Shown: piece by piece, positions 16,344-25,253 of the stretch
Layout: each line of letters opens with the position of its first letter
Position numbering within the stretch: the first letter of the stretch is position 1
NCBI GenBank assembly: GCA_964467615.1
Contig: CAYXRK010000041.1
Coordinates: forward strand, 1-28,762
Direction of reading: 5' to 3'
Source: CAYXRK01 sp964467615
GTDB taxonomy: Bacteria > Hydrogenedentota > Hydrogenedentia > Hydrogenedentales > GCA-2746185
Length of the DNA stretch: 28,762 nucleotides
Program-made: the position numbers and the translations under genes
Notes under the pieces: model-generated
Seen by the model: the letters and a program-made list of their open reading frames with translations, nothing else
Database searches by the model: none
Told to the model about the DNA's origin: nothing

Positions 16344-17177
16344 ATGTCAGACCAATCATCCGCTCTGGCCGGCTTCGCCGCTGCGAAACCGGCGTCTCGG
16401 ACGGGCGTCGCCGTCCTTCAGCACACTACGTATTTCGACGTGCCGATGCACAATCTCGTCGTGGAAGAAGCGTTGGACGCGATTGATCAGCGGATACTCG
16501 AAGGCCGGTCGGGCTTCGTCGTGACGCCCAATGTCGACCATGTATGCCGGTATCGTTCGGATCCGACGCTGCGCGACGCGTACCGGGACGCCTTCCTATC
16601 GCTCCCGGATGGAACGCCAATCATTTGGGCAAGCCAATTGCTCGGGCGGCCGCTGCGGCAGAAAATTAGCGGCTCCGATCTCGTCTATTGGCTTTCGGAA
16701 CGGGCGGCGCATAAGCGTTACCGGGTCTTCTTTTTTGGCGCGGCCCCTGGGGTGGCGGAGACGGCCGCGGACAAGCTTTCGAAACGCTACGCGGGTCTAA
16801 ACGTTGTTGGAACATACAGCCCGCCGATGGGTTTCGACGACGACCCCGAGGAGTCGCGCAAGGCCATCGACATAGTTGCAAGGACGCGTCCCGATATCGT
16901 GTTTGTAGCGCTGGGTTGCCCTCGTCAGGAACGATGGTGCCGGAGGGTAAGCGCCCTATCGGACCACGGCGTATTTCTTCCGATCGGCGCGGGATTGGAT
17001 TTTGCGGCGGGAAAGGTGCGGCGGGCGCCGTTACTCTTGCAGCGCATCGGCTTTGAGTGGGCGTGGCGAATCGTCCAGGACCCGAGGCGCCTCGCCAAAC
17101 GTTACTTGGTGGACGATCTCTATTTCTTCGTTTTACTGTGGCGCGAATTGTGGGCACATTGGCGATCAGATGAGTGA
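16344..17177 (+). CDS. WecG/TagA/CpsF family glycosyltransferase
   Basis: A 277-residue GT26-type enzyme. Family members transfer N-acetylmannosamine, ManNAcA or other sugars onto lipid-linked intermediates at the inner membrane. Conserved segments are T-P-N-V-D-H at 61-66 with the catalytic-type Asp65, D-G-T-P-I at 89-93, G-S-D-L at 110-113, and L-G-C-P-R-Q-E followed by G-A-G-L-D-F-A-A-G. The C-terminus is rich in aromatic and basic residues, as in membrane-associated relatives. ATG 16344 and GTG 16341 are both possible starts, and neither has a strong ribosome binding site. It is the only glycosyltransferase in the locus within this window, so the remaining polymer-building genes must be elsewhere. 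Confidence 0.93.
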   Translation: MSDQSSALAGFAAAKPASRTGVAVLQHTTYFDVPMHNLVVEEALDAIDQRILEGRSGFVVTPNVDHVCRYRSDPTLRDAYRDAFLSLPDGTPIIWASQLLGRPLRQKISGSDLVYWLSERAAHKRYRVFFFGAAPGVAETAADKLSKRYAGLNVVGTYSPPMGFDDDPEESRKAIDIVARTRPDIVFVALGCPRQERWCRRVSALSDHGVFLPIGAGLDFAAGKVRRAPLLLQRIGFEWAWRIVQDPRRLAKRYLVDDLYFFVLLWRELWAHWRSDE

Positions 17178-17187
17178 TGGGAGTTTC

Positions 17188-20100
17188 ATGACCAGGAACC
17201 TCAAGATCGCGATCGCGGGCGGGTTGATACTCGTGCTGGGCGCGGCGGGCGCTGTGGCCGGCTACTTTCAATACCAAGCGTACAAACTCCGAAAAGTCCA
17301 CGCCGACGCGGAACGCTACTACGCGGACGGTGATTGGAAACGCGCGCGCTTCTACTTTCGCCGTTACGTCGCGCTCGAGCGCTCCGACATCGACGCGCTG
17401 ACCAAGTACGCCGCCGCCAGCGAACGGGTCCTCACCAATCGCCCCGTCGTGCTCCAGGATGTCGCCCGGGCCTACATGCAACTCTACGATCTCGACCGCG
17501 CTAACCATGGGGCCCTCGAGAAATGTATTGACGCGTACGTCCGTAGCCGCGATTGGAACAACCTCGAGTACAAGATGTCGCAGCTAATGAGTGAGCGGCC
17601 CGACGACCTGGAACTCTTATACTACCGGGCGCTTTCCTTGGATCGGCTGGGCCGTTGGGAGGAAGCCAAAGTCCACTACGAAAAACTTGTGGAGGCCGAT
17701 GTAGTCGACTACCCGGAAGCGTATCGAAATCTCGCAACGTTGTATCAGGAGCGCGGAGATGCCGCGGGCGCGCTCGCGCTCTTCGGCACGGTCGTTGAAA
17801 AGCATCCCGACAAGGCCTCGATATGGTCCGAGGGCGGCCTCTTTTTCATCGATCTAAAGAAGCAGGATCAGGCGCGGGAATATCTCGCGAACGCCGAAAA
17901 CATTGACCCGAACGCCCCGGACGTGATCTATTTGGCCGCGCGATATGCGCTGGCCCGCAAGGACTACGAAGACGGCCTGGACCAGCTTGCGCTGCTGCTC
18001 GCGGTCGAGCCGAATCGGCCGCGCGGATATCTTGCTTCGTTGATCGCGTACCAGGAATCCGGCCAGTTCGACAAGGCGATCGAGTTCGTGAATGGGATGG
18101 CGCCCGATCTTCTCGCGGACCAACCGGAGCTGTGCATGGCACGGGTCGAATTGTGCGTGACGGCGAACCGGCTTGATGACGCCAGAACTCATCTCGACGT
18201 ATACAAGACGTGGTATCCCGAGCACACTGTCCCGCAAGAATACCTGGACGCCCGAATAATGCTCTCCGACGGAAACGCCACCGGCGCCGTCGCGAAACTG
18301 ACAACCATAAACCAGAACAACCCCGATTTCCGGCAAGCGCGCTTCTATCTTGCGATCGCGCAAATGCGCGCCGGTAACCGTCCCGCGGCGCGCGACACGC
18401 TTGACGCCTACATCCACAAGTTTCCGGACGACGAGAACGCCAAGAAACTTTTTCAGAGCGAGTTCGCCGCCGGCGTGCGCGTGACCGTCGATACGGCGGC
18501 GCAACTTCTCTCCGACGACTCGGCCTCGCCGCAATCGCTCGCGATAGCAGCGCGAACGCTCGTCAACTCGCCGACGGGCGGCGCTGATCGGGCGGAAGTA
18601 ACCGCGAAAGCGATTTCGCTCGTTGAGAAGGCAATAGAAAAACAGCCGGACTACGTGTCCGCGTATGCGATTCTTTCCGAGATTTACATCGTCTCGGGCG
18701 ATCCGGCCAGAGCGGAGCAGACCCTGGATCAAGGCATTTCGCGCGGTATTGCGCCGGACCAATTCTTGATGTCGCGCGCGGGAATCGCCCTCGTGAATGG
18801 CGACCCAAAGACCGCGTTCGCTCTGTACGATCAACAACTTGCGCTGGGCGAAACTACCATCGATAACGCGATTGCCTGGGCCGATATGATTCGGCGCCGC
18901 GCCGGCCTCGATGCCGCGCTAGATGCCCTTTCGCGCGCGACCGCTCGATGGGCCGGCGACGATGTATTCACGATTGAAAACGCCCGCATTACCAACTGCC
19001 TCGCCTCGGGCGACGTCGATCGAGCGTTCAGCGAATACACGGCGTTGGACAGCCGTGAAGACTTGAAACTCGATGCGAGAAAGGCGCTCGCACTGCAACT
19101 CGAAGCGATCGTCGGCGAGTACGTGAAACGCAGCGGGCCCGGCGACATCGATCACGCCGAGGAACTCGCCCAGCGTTATTTCGATCTGTCGTCGTCAAAC
19201 GCCGGCGCGGCGCGTCTTCTTGCGCGAGTGAAAATCTCGAAGACCCCTCCCGATATCGATGGCGCGCAACAACTCATTGACCCCATTGTTCAATCGGAAC
19301 TCGCGACGGAGGAGGTCCTGATCACGGCGGCGGAGATAGAGCGTCTAAGAAAAGATTTGCCGACGGCGATGCAGTTCGCACAGCGTGCGGTCGCTGTCTC
19401 CGGCCGGAGCGCAAGGTCGTTGCTGTATCTCGCCAAACTTCAAGTGGACTCGAATCTGTACCCGCGCGCGGTGGAGTCCCTCGAGGCGGCGCTGCAGGTC
19501 GACCCTGATTCGACGGAAACGATGGCGTTGCTCGTCGAGGCCTACCGCTCAACCAATAACCTCAATCAAGCCCGGGACATGCTGCGAAAACTGGAGATAG
19601 CAACGGCAGGCAACCCCGGCGCGGCCGACCAGATCGCGTTAATGCGCGGCCGGCTAGACCTACAACAGGGACAGAATCTTCCCGATATCGAGCAACGGTT
19701 GCGCGAGCATTTGGCGGCCGAGCCCGAAGACGCGCGGGCCATCGCCGATCTCGCACAGGCGCTCGCCGCGCAAGGAAAAGTGGAGGACGGCGAAGACGTG
19801 ATCCGCGGGCATATTCGCGACCAAAACGGTTCCGCGGAATCATGGATGGTCCTCGCCGAATTCTTCATGCAGCGCGGCCCCACGCAGGATTACACACAGG
19901 CTTCGACGGCGCTTACGAGCGCGCTCCTCGCGGATAGGAACAATTCAGAAGCTCTACGGCGCCTCATTGAACTTCAACTCGTTCAAAATCGTTCACGCGA
20001 GGCACTCGGCTTTTGTGACCGCTATCTGACGCTGCATCCGAACGACCCGTGGATTCTCTACCAGCGAAGTGCGTTGGCGCTCAAACTGGGCGAACCGGCC

Positions 20101-20427
20101 AAAGAAGTCCGGGACGCACTTGACCGGGCAATCTCCTACGAGCAACGCCCTGAATACCTATATGTCCGCGCGCTCGCCTCTATCGAACTCGGTGAATACG
20201 AATTGGCCCTCCAAGATCTGGACGCCGTAGTGAGCAGCAGCGGCGCCGGCACCGCCGCCGCGGATCTGGCCCTGGCGCAAGCGTATGCCGGCCTCAACGA
20301 CATGGATCGAGCGCGAAGTTTCCGCGATTCGGCGCTTAGAAAGTCTGAACGAGGCGAACGGTTAGACCCAGTTCGCATGGAGAAAGTGAACGCACTTCTA
20401 CTGGCGCGTCCGAAAGATCCTCAATGA
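17188..20427 (+). CDS. Very large TPR-repeat protein with N-terminal membrane anchor (PrsT-like)
   Basis: A 1079-residue protein. One hydrophobic segment (about 4-28, I-A-I-A-G-G-L-I-L-V-L-G) probably anchors it in the inner membrane with the rest in the periplasm. Beyond it, tetratricopeptide helices run almost to the end; examples are L-Y-Y-R-A-L-S-L-D-R-L-G-R-W-E-E-A and Y-V-R-A-L-A-S-I-E-L-G-E-Y-E-L-A. TPR arrays are protein-docking scaffolds. Exosortase/EPS clusters of Proteobacteria encode a comparable TPR protein (PrsT), usually a lipoprotein; this one has no lipobox. I chose the ATG at 17188 because GGGAG lies just before it. An ATG at 17170, overlapping the glycosyltransferase, is possible. 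Its stop overlaps the exosortase start (ATGA), so the two are probably translationally coupled. Confidence 0.88.
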   Translation: MTRNLKIAIAGGLILVLGAAGAVAGYFQYQAYKLRKVHADAERYYADGDWKRARFYFRRYVALERSDIDALTKYAAASERVLTNRPVVLQDVARAYMQLYDLDRANHGALEKCIDAYVRSRDWNNLEYKMSQLMSERPDDLELLYYRALSLDRLGRWEEAKVHYEKLVEADVVDYPEAYRNLATLYQERGDAAGALALFGTVVEKHPDKASIWSEGGLFFIDLKKQDQAREYLANAENIDPNAPDVIYLAARYALARKDYEDGLDQLALLLAVEPNRPRGYLASLIAYQESGQFDKAIEFVNGMAPDLLADQPELCMARVELCVTANRLDDARTHLDVYKTWYPEHTVPQEYLDARIMLSDGNATGAVAKLTTINQNNPDFRQARFYLAIAQMRAGNRPAARDTLDAYIHKFPDDENAKKLFQSEFAAGVRVTVDTAAQLLSDDSASPQSLAIAARTLVNSPTGGADRAEVTAKAISLVEKAIEKQPDYVSAYAILSEIYIVSGDPARAEQTLDQGISRGIAPDQFLMSRAGIALVNGDPKTAFALYDQQLALGETTIDNAIAWADMIRRRAGLDAALDALSRATARWAGDDVFTIENARITNCLASGDVDRAFSEYTALDSREDLKLDARKALALQLEAIVGEYVKRSGPGDIDHAEELAQRYFDLSSSNAGAARLLARVKISKTPPDIDGAQQLIDPIVQSELATEEVLITAAEIERLRKDLPTAMQFAQRAVAVSGRSARSLLYLAKLQVDSNLYPRAVESLEAALQVDPDSTETMALLVEAYRSTNNLNQARDMLRKLEIATAGNPGAADQIALMRGRLDLQQGQNLPDIEQRLREHLAAEPEDARAIADLAQALAAQGKVEDGEDVIRGHIRDQNGSAESWMVLAEFFMQRGPTQDYTQASTALTSALLADRNNSEALRRLIELQLVQNRSREALGFCDRYLTLHPNDPWILYQRSALALKLGEPAKEVRDALDRAISYEQRPEYLYVRALASIELGEYELALQDLDAVVSSSGAGTAAADLALAQAYAGLNDMDRARSFRDSALRKSERGERLDPVRMEKVNALLLARPKDPQ

Positions 20428-21323
20428 GCGATCAGGTGTCCGCAATAGCCGTGGGCGCGCCGTCGGGCGTAGTGAGATCGCGGACCCGATCCGCCGGAAT
20501 CGCCGTCTCAATTGCCGTCGCCGCGATCCTCCTAACCATCATCTATTGGATTCCGTTCAAATGGATGCTTATCGGGTGGGAAGCGGCGGACTCCTACTAT
20601 TCTCACGGATACTTGATTCCGCCGATTGTCATCACGATGTTTTGGATCAAACGCCGGGCGTTTCTTGCGGCGCCGCAGTCTTCGAGCGTGTCCGGTTACT
20701 TCCTTCTTGTCGCGACGTGCGTCGTCTTGCTGCTCGGCGATTTTCTCGGTTTCATGGTCATCCAGCAACTGACGTTTATTCCGGTGCTCGCGGCGCTTGG
20801 CTTGATATTTTTTGGCGCGGAACGGGTCAAGGCGGTGTGGTTTCCAATCACGTTTCTCCTGGCGATGATCCCGTTACCCGGTTCAGTGACACAGAGCGTT
20901 GCGCTAAATTTGAAATTATTCGCCACCGGCATGGCAGTACGCGCGACCCAACTCGTCGGGTTGCCGATGAGGCAGGAAGGCTCGTTCGTCAGGTGTGACA
21001 ACGATCTCTTGCTGGTTGGCGACATTTGCGGCGGCCTGCGTTCGCTCATCGCATTGCTCGCGATCGGCGCGCTGATGGCGTACTTCAGCCAAACGCGCCG
21101 TTGGGCGCAATGGACCGTATTGCTCATGTCCGCCCCGATCGCAATTGCGGCGAACGTCTTCCGAATTTTTCTACTGTGCGTAGTGGGCTATACGCGCGGC
21201 AGCGCCTTCGCCTCCGGCAAATTCCACGACATCAGCGGCGTCATCATTTTCGTGGTGGCGTTTATTCTCTTCTTTACGCTCGAAGGGTTCTTGCGAAAGG
21301 CGGCCCCGGCGCGGGGCGCGTGA
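20424..21323 (+). CDS. Exosortase (EpsH-like membrane transpeptidase)
   Basis: A 299-residue integral membrane protein with about eight hydrophobic segments. Exosortases are cysteine-type enzymes that recognise C-terminal sorting signals such as PEP-CTERM and release or attach the protein outside the cell. The catalytic residues are visible: Cys202 in G-D-I-C-G-G-L-R-S-L, Arg247 in A-N-V-F-R-I-F and His268 in F-H-D-I-S-G. The cysteine box reads C-G-G-L rather than the more common C-S-G-L. The N-terminal S-H-G-Y-L-I-P-P box is also typical. The start overlaps the upstream TPR stop codon. The EpsI gene follows at once. No protein with a recognisable PEP-CTERM tail lies in the window. Confidence 0.94.
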   Translation: MSDQVSAIAVGAPSGVVRSRTRSAGIAVSIAVAAILLTIIYWIPFKWMLIGWEAADSYYSHGYLIPPIVITMFWIKRRAFLAAPQSSSVSGYFLLVATCVVLLLGDFLGFMVIQQLTFIPVLAALGLIFFGAERVKAVWFPITFLLAMIPLPGSVTQSVALNLKLFATGMAVRATQLVGLPMRQEGSFVRCDNDLLLVGDICGGLRSLIALLAIGALMAYFSQTRRWAQWTVLLMSAPIAIAANVFRIFLLCVVGYTRGSAFASGKFHDISGVIIFVVAFILFFTLEGFLRKAAPARGA

Positions 21324-21325
21324 CG

Positions 21326-21961
21326 ATGGGATACCTGCCCCGGCACGCCATCGCCTTGGCGATAGTCGCCGTCACGACCGGCGTGCACGTCACGATTCAC
21401 CGTGCGCACGAACGCGCGGGCCGCATGCACCCGACGCAAGACGTCTTGAATATCCCCTCACGCATCGGTCCCTACGAACAAATTGGGCCCGATCTCGAAG
21501 TCGGTGATCGCGTGCGTGAAATTTTGGGCACTAGCCTCGTGATGATGCGCACCTACCGCGCGCCTAACGGCAGAAGCATCGTTCTCACGATTGTCTACGC
21601 GGGCGCGACGCGGCGCAGTCTGCATTTTCCTGAAGTGTGCCTCGTCGGCGCGGGGTGGGAAATTAACAAGCAATACACTGACCCGGTCGGGTTCGATTTC
21701 ACCGGCAAACGTCTCGTGTTGACGAAGAACGCCAGCGAAGAGGCCGTACTATATTGGTTCAAGACCGGCGACCACATGACCGGCAACTTCTTTGAAAATT
21801 CGTATCACTGGGTCTGGAACCAAATTACGCTTGGCGCGCCCACGTCCTCCATGATTAAGCTCTCGGCGCAGATTTCGGGCCAGAACGAGGAAGCGGTATT
21901 CGGTTCGCTCGAGGACTTCGCCGTGAAACTGAAACCGATCCTCGAGCGGAATGTGAAGTGA
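21326..21961 (+). CDS. epsI: EpsI-family exosortase-associated protein
   Basis: A 211-residue protein with one N-terminal hydrophobic helix (about 8-21) and a soluble domain of the EpsI type. The family hallmark appears as S-L-H-F-P-E-V-C-L-V-G-A-G-W-E-I, with H100, E103 and C105. EpsI is found either fused to the C-terminus of exosortases or encoded next to them, and is needed for exopolysaccharide production; its biochemical role is not settled. Here it is a separate gene 2 nt after the exosortase stop. ATG 21326 is chosen; a GTG at 21320 overlapping that stop is the alternative. A much longer frame extends upstream inside the exosortase gene and is not real. EpsI is followed by two zinc-ribbon proteins in the same direction. 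Confidence 0.92.
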   Translation: MGYLPRHAIALAIVAVTTGVHVTIHRAHERAGRMHPTQDVLNIPSRIGPYEQIGPDLEVGDRVREILGTSLVMMRTYRAPNGRSIVLTIVYAGATRRSLHFPEVCLVGAGWEINKQYTDPVGFDFTGKRLVLTKNASEEAVLYWFKTGDHMTGNFFENSYHWVWNQITLGAPTSSMIKLSAQISGQNEEAVFGSLEDFAVKLKPILERNVK

Positions 21962-22029
21962 GCGTTCAAACGGACGCGGCGTCGGCGCGCTTGTGCCTGA
22001 ATCCAGGGCGATAGACTGGTACGACCCAG

Positions 22030-23781
22030 ATGATTAGTTTCAAATGCCCACATTGCGGCAACGCGTTTCGCGTCAGTGAGAAGCACGCCGGGCAGGACGG
22101 TTGGTGCCGCATGTGCAAGCGGCTCGTCGTCGTCCCGGACCCCGAAGGAAAGTTTCCCTCATGGGGCGAAATGTCCGTGGAAGAGCGCTGCCGCCGGCTT
22201 GACGCGAAGCTTCAATACGCCGCTGGTCAGGCCGACCAGTTCAAATACCTCCTCGCCAAGTACTGCGAAAGCTTCACGGAACTTCTTACCGGAAAGAAAA
22301 TTCGCATACATCGAGTGAACGAGCGCCTCTTCAGTGTTTGTTTTGGGGCGGTCGCGAGGGAGGTCCGCCGTCTTCGCGCGGAACTGGAAGAGGAACGCAA
22401 ACGCGGCGGCCGGCCGAACGATTCACGCGTGAAGGAAATGGAAGAGGTGCTAGGCACGGCGCGAAACGAAATGGACGCGGCACGGCGCGACTCCGACGCC
22501 GCCCGGACGGAGTTGAACGGGGTGCTGGCGGAAATCGACGTTGAACGCTCGCGCGCGGAGGAACGTCGAGACGCCTCGAACGCGGCCCAGGACAAGCTCC
22601 TTCGCGCGCTCGAGGAGGCCGGCGAAAAATTACAGGTGGCCGTCGCGGAACGCGAGAACGTGTTACGCCGCGTCAAGTTGTTGGATCAAGAACTCGGCGG
22701 TTCGCGGACCGAGCTCGACGCCGCGCAGTTCGAAAGGGACTCGCTTCAAGCCCGGCTGGACGAAGACTCCCGCCGCGCGACGAAGATCCAGGGCCGGCTC
22801 GTTGCCGCCGAGGCCGAACGCGACGCCGCCCGCGATACGCTGGGTCAGCGTTCATCGGAACTGTCTACTCTTCGCGAGTCGCTCAAGGCCTCTTCCGCGG
22901 CCGCGACCAATTCCGGCGCGCAATCGGACGTCGCCGTGGCGCAACTTCAGGCGCTCGTAAACGCGACCGAACAGCGCAACGTGGGACTCGAGCGGACGGT
23001 CCACTCCCTGAACGTGGACGTTGACCGTTTGCGCGGCGAACTGGCCTCGCTACAGGCCGATAGTCAGCGGTTGGAAGCCACCGCGAAATCCGAACGCGAG
23101 TTGCGAATCGCTAACCGCCGTCTCGAAGACGAACTACAATTGGCCGCCGTCAACCGAGGCGAACTCAGCGGCCGCGCCGAATCGCTCGAGCTCGAGCTCG
23201 CCGCCCGGACGGACGAAGTGGTCCGGCTGGATGACCAGATGCTGCGGCTGCGGAGAGAAACGAAAGAGTTGCGCGAGCTCCTTCAATCGTCCGATTCGGA
23301 CGCGAGCGCGCTTCTCGCGAATATGGAAGGCCGGATCCAAGCGGCCGAAGTCGAGCGAGAGGTCTTGCGTTTGGAGCGCGCCGCCCTGCAGACCGAGTTA
23401 AACATTTTCTGGGCCGAACGCGGCGTCCTCGATGAAAGGCCAGAGGCAATCCAACCATCCGTCTCCGAGTCGCTCTCGACCGTCGCTCCGCCGCCGGATT
23501 CGGCCGAAATCGCGGAACTCCGGCAGCGGATCGTGGATCTCGAGTCCGAGCGCGGTACGCTCGTCGGCGAGCTTGAAACGCTGCGCGCGAAGCTTTCCGA
23601 ATCGAAGGGACCGCTCGCCCCGAACGACCTCTCGTTCCTCTCGCGTGATGGGGGGCCGTTTGGCGAGGACGAAGACCTCGACTCCAGCGTCGTTTGGTCG
23701 GCGGAAGTGGAAGGCATCGACGAAATACAAAATGAAGACCCAATTGTGAAATCATATATGCGGTTCCTCGGGGAGCGGTAA
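22030..23781 (+). CDS. Unrecognised protein: N-terminal zinc ribbon plus long coiled coil
   Basis: A 583-residue protein without signal peptide or membrane segment, so probably cytoplasmic. It begins with a zinc-ribbon pair C6-x-x-C9 and C26-x-x-C29 (F-K-C-P-H-C-G-N-A-F, D-G-W-C-R-M-C-K). A short globular part follows (about 45-105), then about 340 residues of charged heptad-like sequence rich in E, R, A and L, which is coiled coil. The acidic C-terminus is D-E-D-L-D-S-S-V-V-W then Y-M-R-F-L-G-E-R. I do not recognise a family. Similar MJ0042-like ribbons head many planctomycete proteins. It lies 68 nt after epsI on the same strand and could be a cytoplasmic scaffold of the export locus. This is inference from position. 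Confidence 0.85.
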   Translation: MISFKCPHCGNAFRVSEKHAGQDGWCRMCKRLVVVPDPEGKFPSWGEMSVEERCRRLDAKLQYAAGQADQFKYLLAKYCESFTELLTGKKIRIHRVNERLFSVCFGAVAREVRRLRAELEEERKRGGRPNDSRVKEMEEVLGTARNEMDAARRDSDAARTELNGVLAEIDVERSRAEERRDASNAAQDKLLRALEEAGEKLQVAVAERENVLRRVKLLDQELGGSRTELDAAQFERDSLQARLDEDSRRATKIQGRLVAAEAERDAARDTLGQRSSELSTLRESLKASSAAATNSGAQSDVAVAQLQALVNATEQRNVGLERTVHSLNVDVDRLRGELASLQADSQRLEATAKSERELRIANRRLEDELQLAAVNRGELSGRAESLELELAARTDEVVRLDDQMLRLRRETKELRELLQSSDSDASALLANMEGRIQAAEVEREVLRLERAALQTELNIFWAERGVLDERPEAIQPSVSESLSTVAPPPDSAEIAELRQRIVDLESERGTLVGELETLRAKLSESKGPLAPNDLSFLSRDGGPFGEDEDLDSSVVWSAEVEGIDEIQNEDPIVKSYMRFLGER

Positions 23782-23808
23782 CACCGCGGAGGCGCCGGGG
23801 AGTTCGTC

Positions 23809-24444
23809 ATGCGAAAATTGCTCGTCACCTGCGAATGCGGCCAACAGATGCAGGTGCCCCGTTCTGCCGTCGGCAAGGCGGGAAAGTGCCCGACCTGCGG
23901 CGCGACGACCCGCATCACCAACAACAACACGCGCCCGCTGCCCGATCCACGCAGCCGCACCTTCGCTAAACGGAATTGGTCGGGCGAGGCACAGAACGAG
24001 CCGCCGGGAGAGGCCAAACAGCGCTTTGGTCAAGCCGTCGACGCCTATTACGCCCAGCGATACGCCGAGGCGCTCGCAATATTTGACGCGTTGGCAAAGG
24101 AGTTTCCCGGCAACCCGGACATCGAACATGGCCGGGCGCAGGTCGTCCGCGCGATACGCCGACCCACGCTTCCGCCTCCTGGGCCGGGGCGCGCTCCGAC
24201 GGACGCTGACCTCAACGAAGGCGTCATTCGGCGGATCGTGCTCGAGAAACTTCTCTACTCGAACGCGGACGCTGTCCAGCTCCACGCCGCGGACATTGCG
24301 GCAAAACTGCTTGGCCTCTACGATCACGCGAGAGCGGAGGACCCCGCTGACAAACGCGAAAACGATGCTACAGAAACAGCGGAGCAAACCCCCGCGACGG
24401 ACAACGTCAAACCTTTCCCGACGCAAAAGCAGGGCGAGCGGTAA
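23809..24444 (+). CDS. Unrecognised protein: N-terminal zinc ribbon plus TPR-like segment
   Basis: A 211-residue predicted cytoplasmic protein. The zinc ribbon uses C8-x-C10 and C27-x-x-C30. A linker rich in N, R and P is followed by a TPR-like helical pair at about 65-105 (A-K-Q-R-F-G-Q-A-V-D-A-Y-Y, A-L-A-I-F-D-A-L-A-K-E-F-P-G-N-P-D). A second helical region spans 130-170, and the tail is acidic then polar. GGGGAG lies 6 nt before the ATG. It follows the coiled-coil zinc-ribbon gene by 27 nt and ends the plus-strand locus, 14 nt from the convergent trhA-like gene. Both final proteins share the unusual pairing of an N-terminal ribbon with an extended helical body, which suggests a common task. 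The function is unknown. Confidence 0.8.
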   Translation: MRKLLVTCECGQQMQVPRSAVGKAGKCPTCGATTRITNNNTRPLPDPRSRTFAKRNWSGEAQNEPPGEAKQRFGQAVDAYYAQRYAEALAIFDALAKEFPGNPDIEHGRAQVVRAIRRPTLPPPGPGRAPTDADLNEGVIRRIVLEKLLYSNADAVQLHAADIAAKLLGLYDHARAEDPADKRENDATETAEQTPATDNVKPFPTQKQGER

Positions 24445-24458
24445 GCCGCCGGGTCGCG

Positions 24459-25142
24459 TTACGCCTCCATCGGAAGCACGTGCCAATAGACGGCGGCGAA
24501 GTGACAGGAGGTCCCGCCCATGACGAAGAGATGCCAAATGGCGTGATGATGCGGAAGGCTTTTCCAAACGTAGAACAGGACGCCGCCGGTATAGGCCAAT
24601 CCGCCCGCTACAATCCACGCGATGCCGCCGGCGGACAACTTGGACACGACCGGGCCGAGGGCGATGATTCCGAGCCAACCCATCCCGAGATAAATCGCCA
24701 CCGAGACGAAGTGAAAGCGATGAATGAGAAAGACCTTGAATATCACGCCCGCGAGCGCCAACCCCCAGACGATGCCGAACATTGACCAACCCCAGCCGCC
24801 GCGCAACGTGACGAGCGTGAACGGCGTATAGGTCCCCGCGATCAAAAGATAGATGCACGAATGGTCGACGAGGCGCAGAAACTTCTTCCAATCCGGATGG
24901 CGGGAGATGTGGTAAAACGTCGAAGCCGCGTACAGCGCCACCATGCTCGCGCCGAAGATCGAGGCGCTCACGATCTTGTAGGCGCTGCCCTCGAAGCTCG
25001 ATTGGACGACCATGAACGTGAGCGCGACAATGCTCAACGCCGCGCCGATGGCGTGCGTTAGCGTATTCGCGACTTGGCCTTCCGGGAAAAAACCACCCGG
25101 GGCCGCGTCCGCCGCCATTATCCGATATTCGGTGTCGTTCAT
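24459..25142 (-). CDS. TrhA/hemolysin III family seven-helix membrane protein
   Basis: A 227-residue integral membrane protein of the PAQR/HlyIII superfamily. Members include bacterial YqfA/TrhA, linked to membrane lipid homeostasis, and eukaryotic adiponectin receptors. About seven hydrophobic segments are visible. The metal-site residues typical of the family lie in A-S-T-F-Y-H-I-S-R-H, L-V-D-H-S-C-I-Y and the C-terminal H-H-A-I-W-H-L-F-V with C-H-F. The word hemolysin is historical, and no toxin role should be assumed. The start at 25142 is chosen; M9 at 25118 is an alternative. The gene converges on the exopolysaccharide locus with 14 nt between stops, and its upstream neighbour is vapC in the same direction. 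Confidence 0.93.
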   Translation of the reverse strand: MNDTEYRIMAADAAPGGFFPEGQVANTLTHAIGAALSIVALTFMVVQSSFEGSAYKIVSASIFGASMVALYAASTFYHISRHPDWKKFLRLVDHSCIYLLIAGTYTPFTLVTLRGGWGWSMFGIVWGLALAGVIFKVFLIHRFHFVSVAIYLGMGWLGIIALGPVVSKLSAGGIAWIVAGGLAYTGGVLFYVWKSLPHHHAIWHLFVMGGTSCHFAAVYWHVLPMEA

Positions 25143-25253
25143 AGGGACTTCTGAAACTCCTTGATCAGACTAGCCCTGCTCTCAATGGGTTTTATGTAAG
25201 ACGATTGATCACAGTTACTTCCTTGCGCGCCAACCGTTACATTTCGCGCATTC

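Noticed and set aside
21026..21325. Upstream extension of the EpsI frame into the exosortase gene
   Set aside because: The extension lies within the exosortase active-site region in another frame and has no similarity to EpsI. The ATG at 21326 or GTG at 21320 fits the gene junction.
24445..24458. Bidirectional terminator between the second zinc-ribbon gene and the TrhA-like gene
   Set aside because: Only 14 nt separate the stops and no stem-loop with a T-tract is present.
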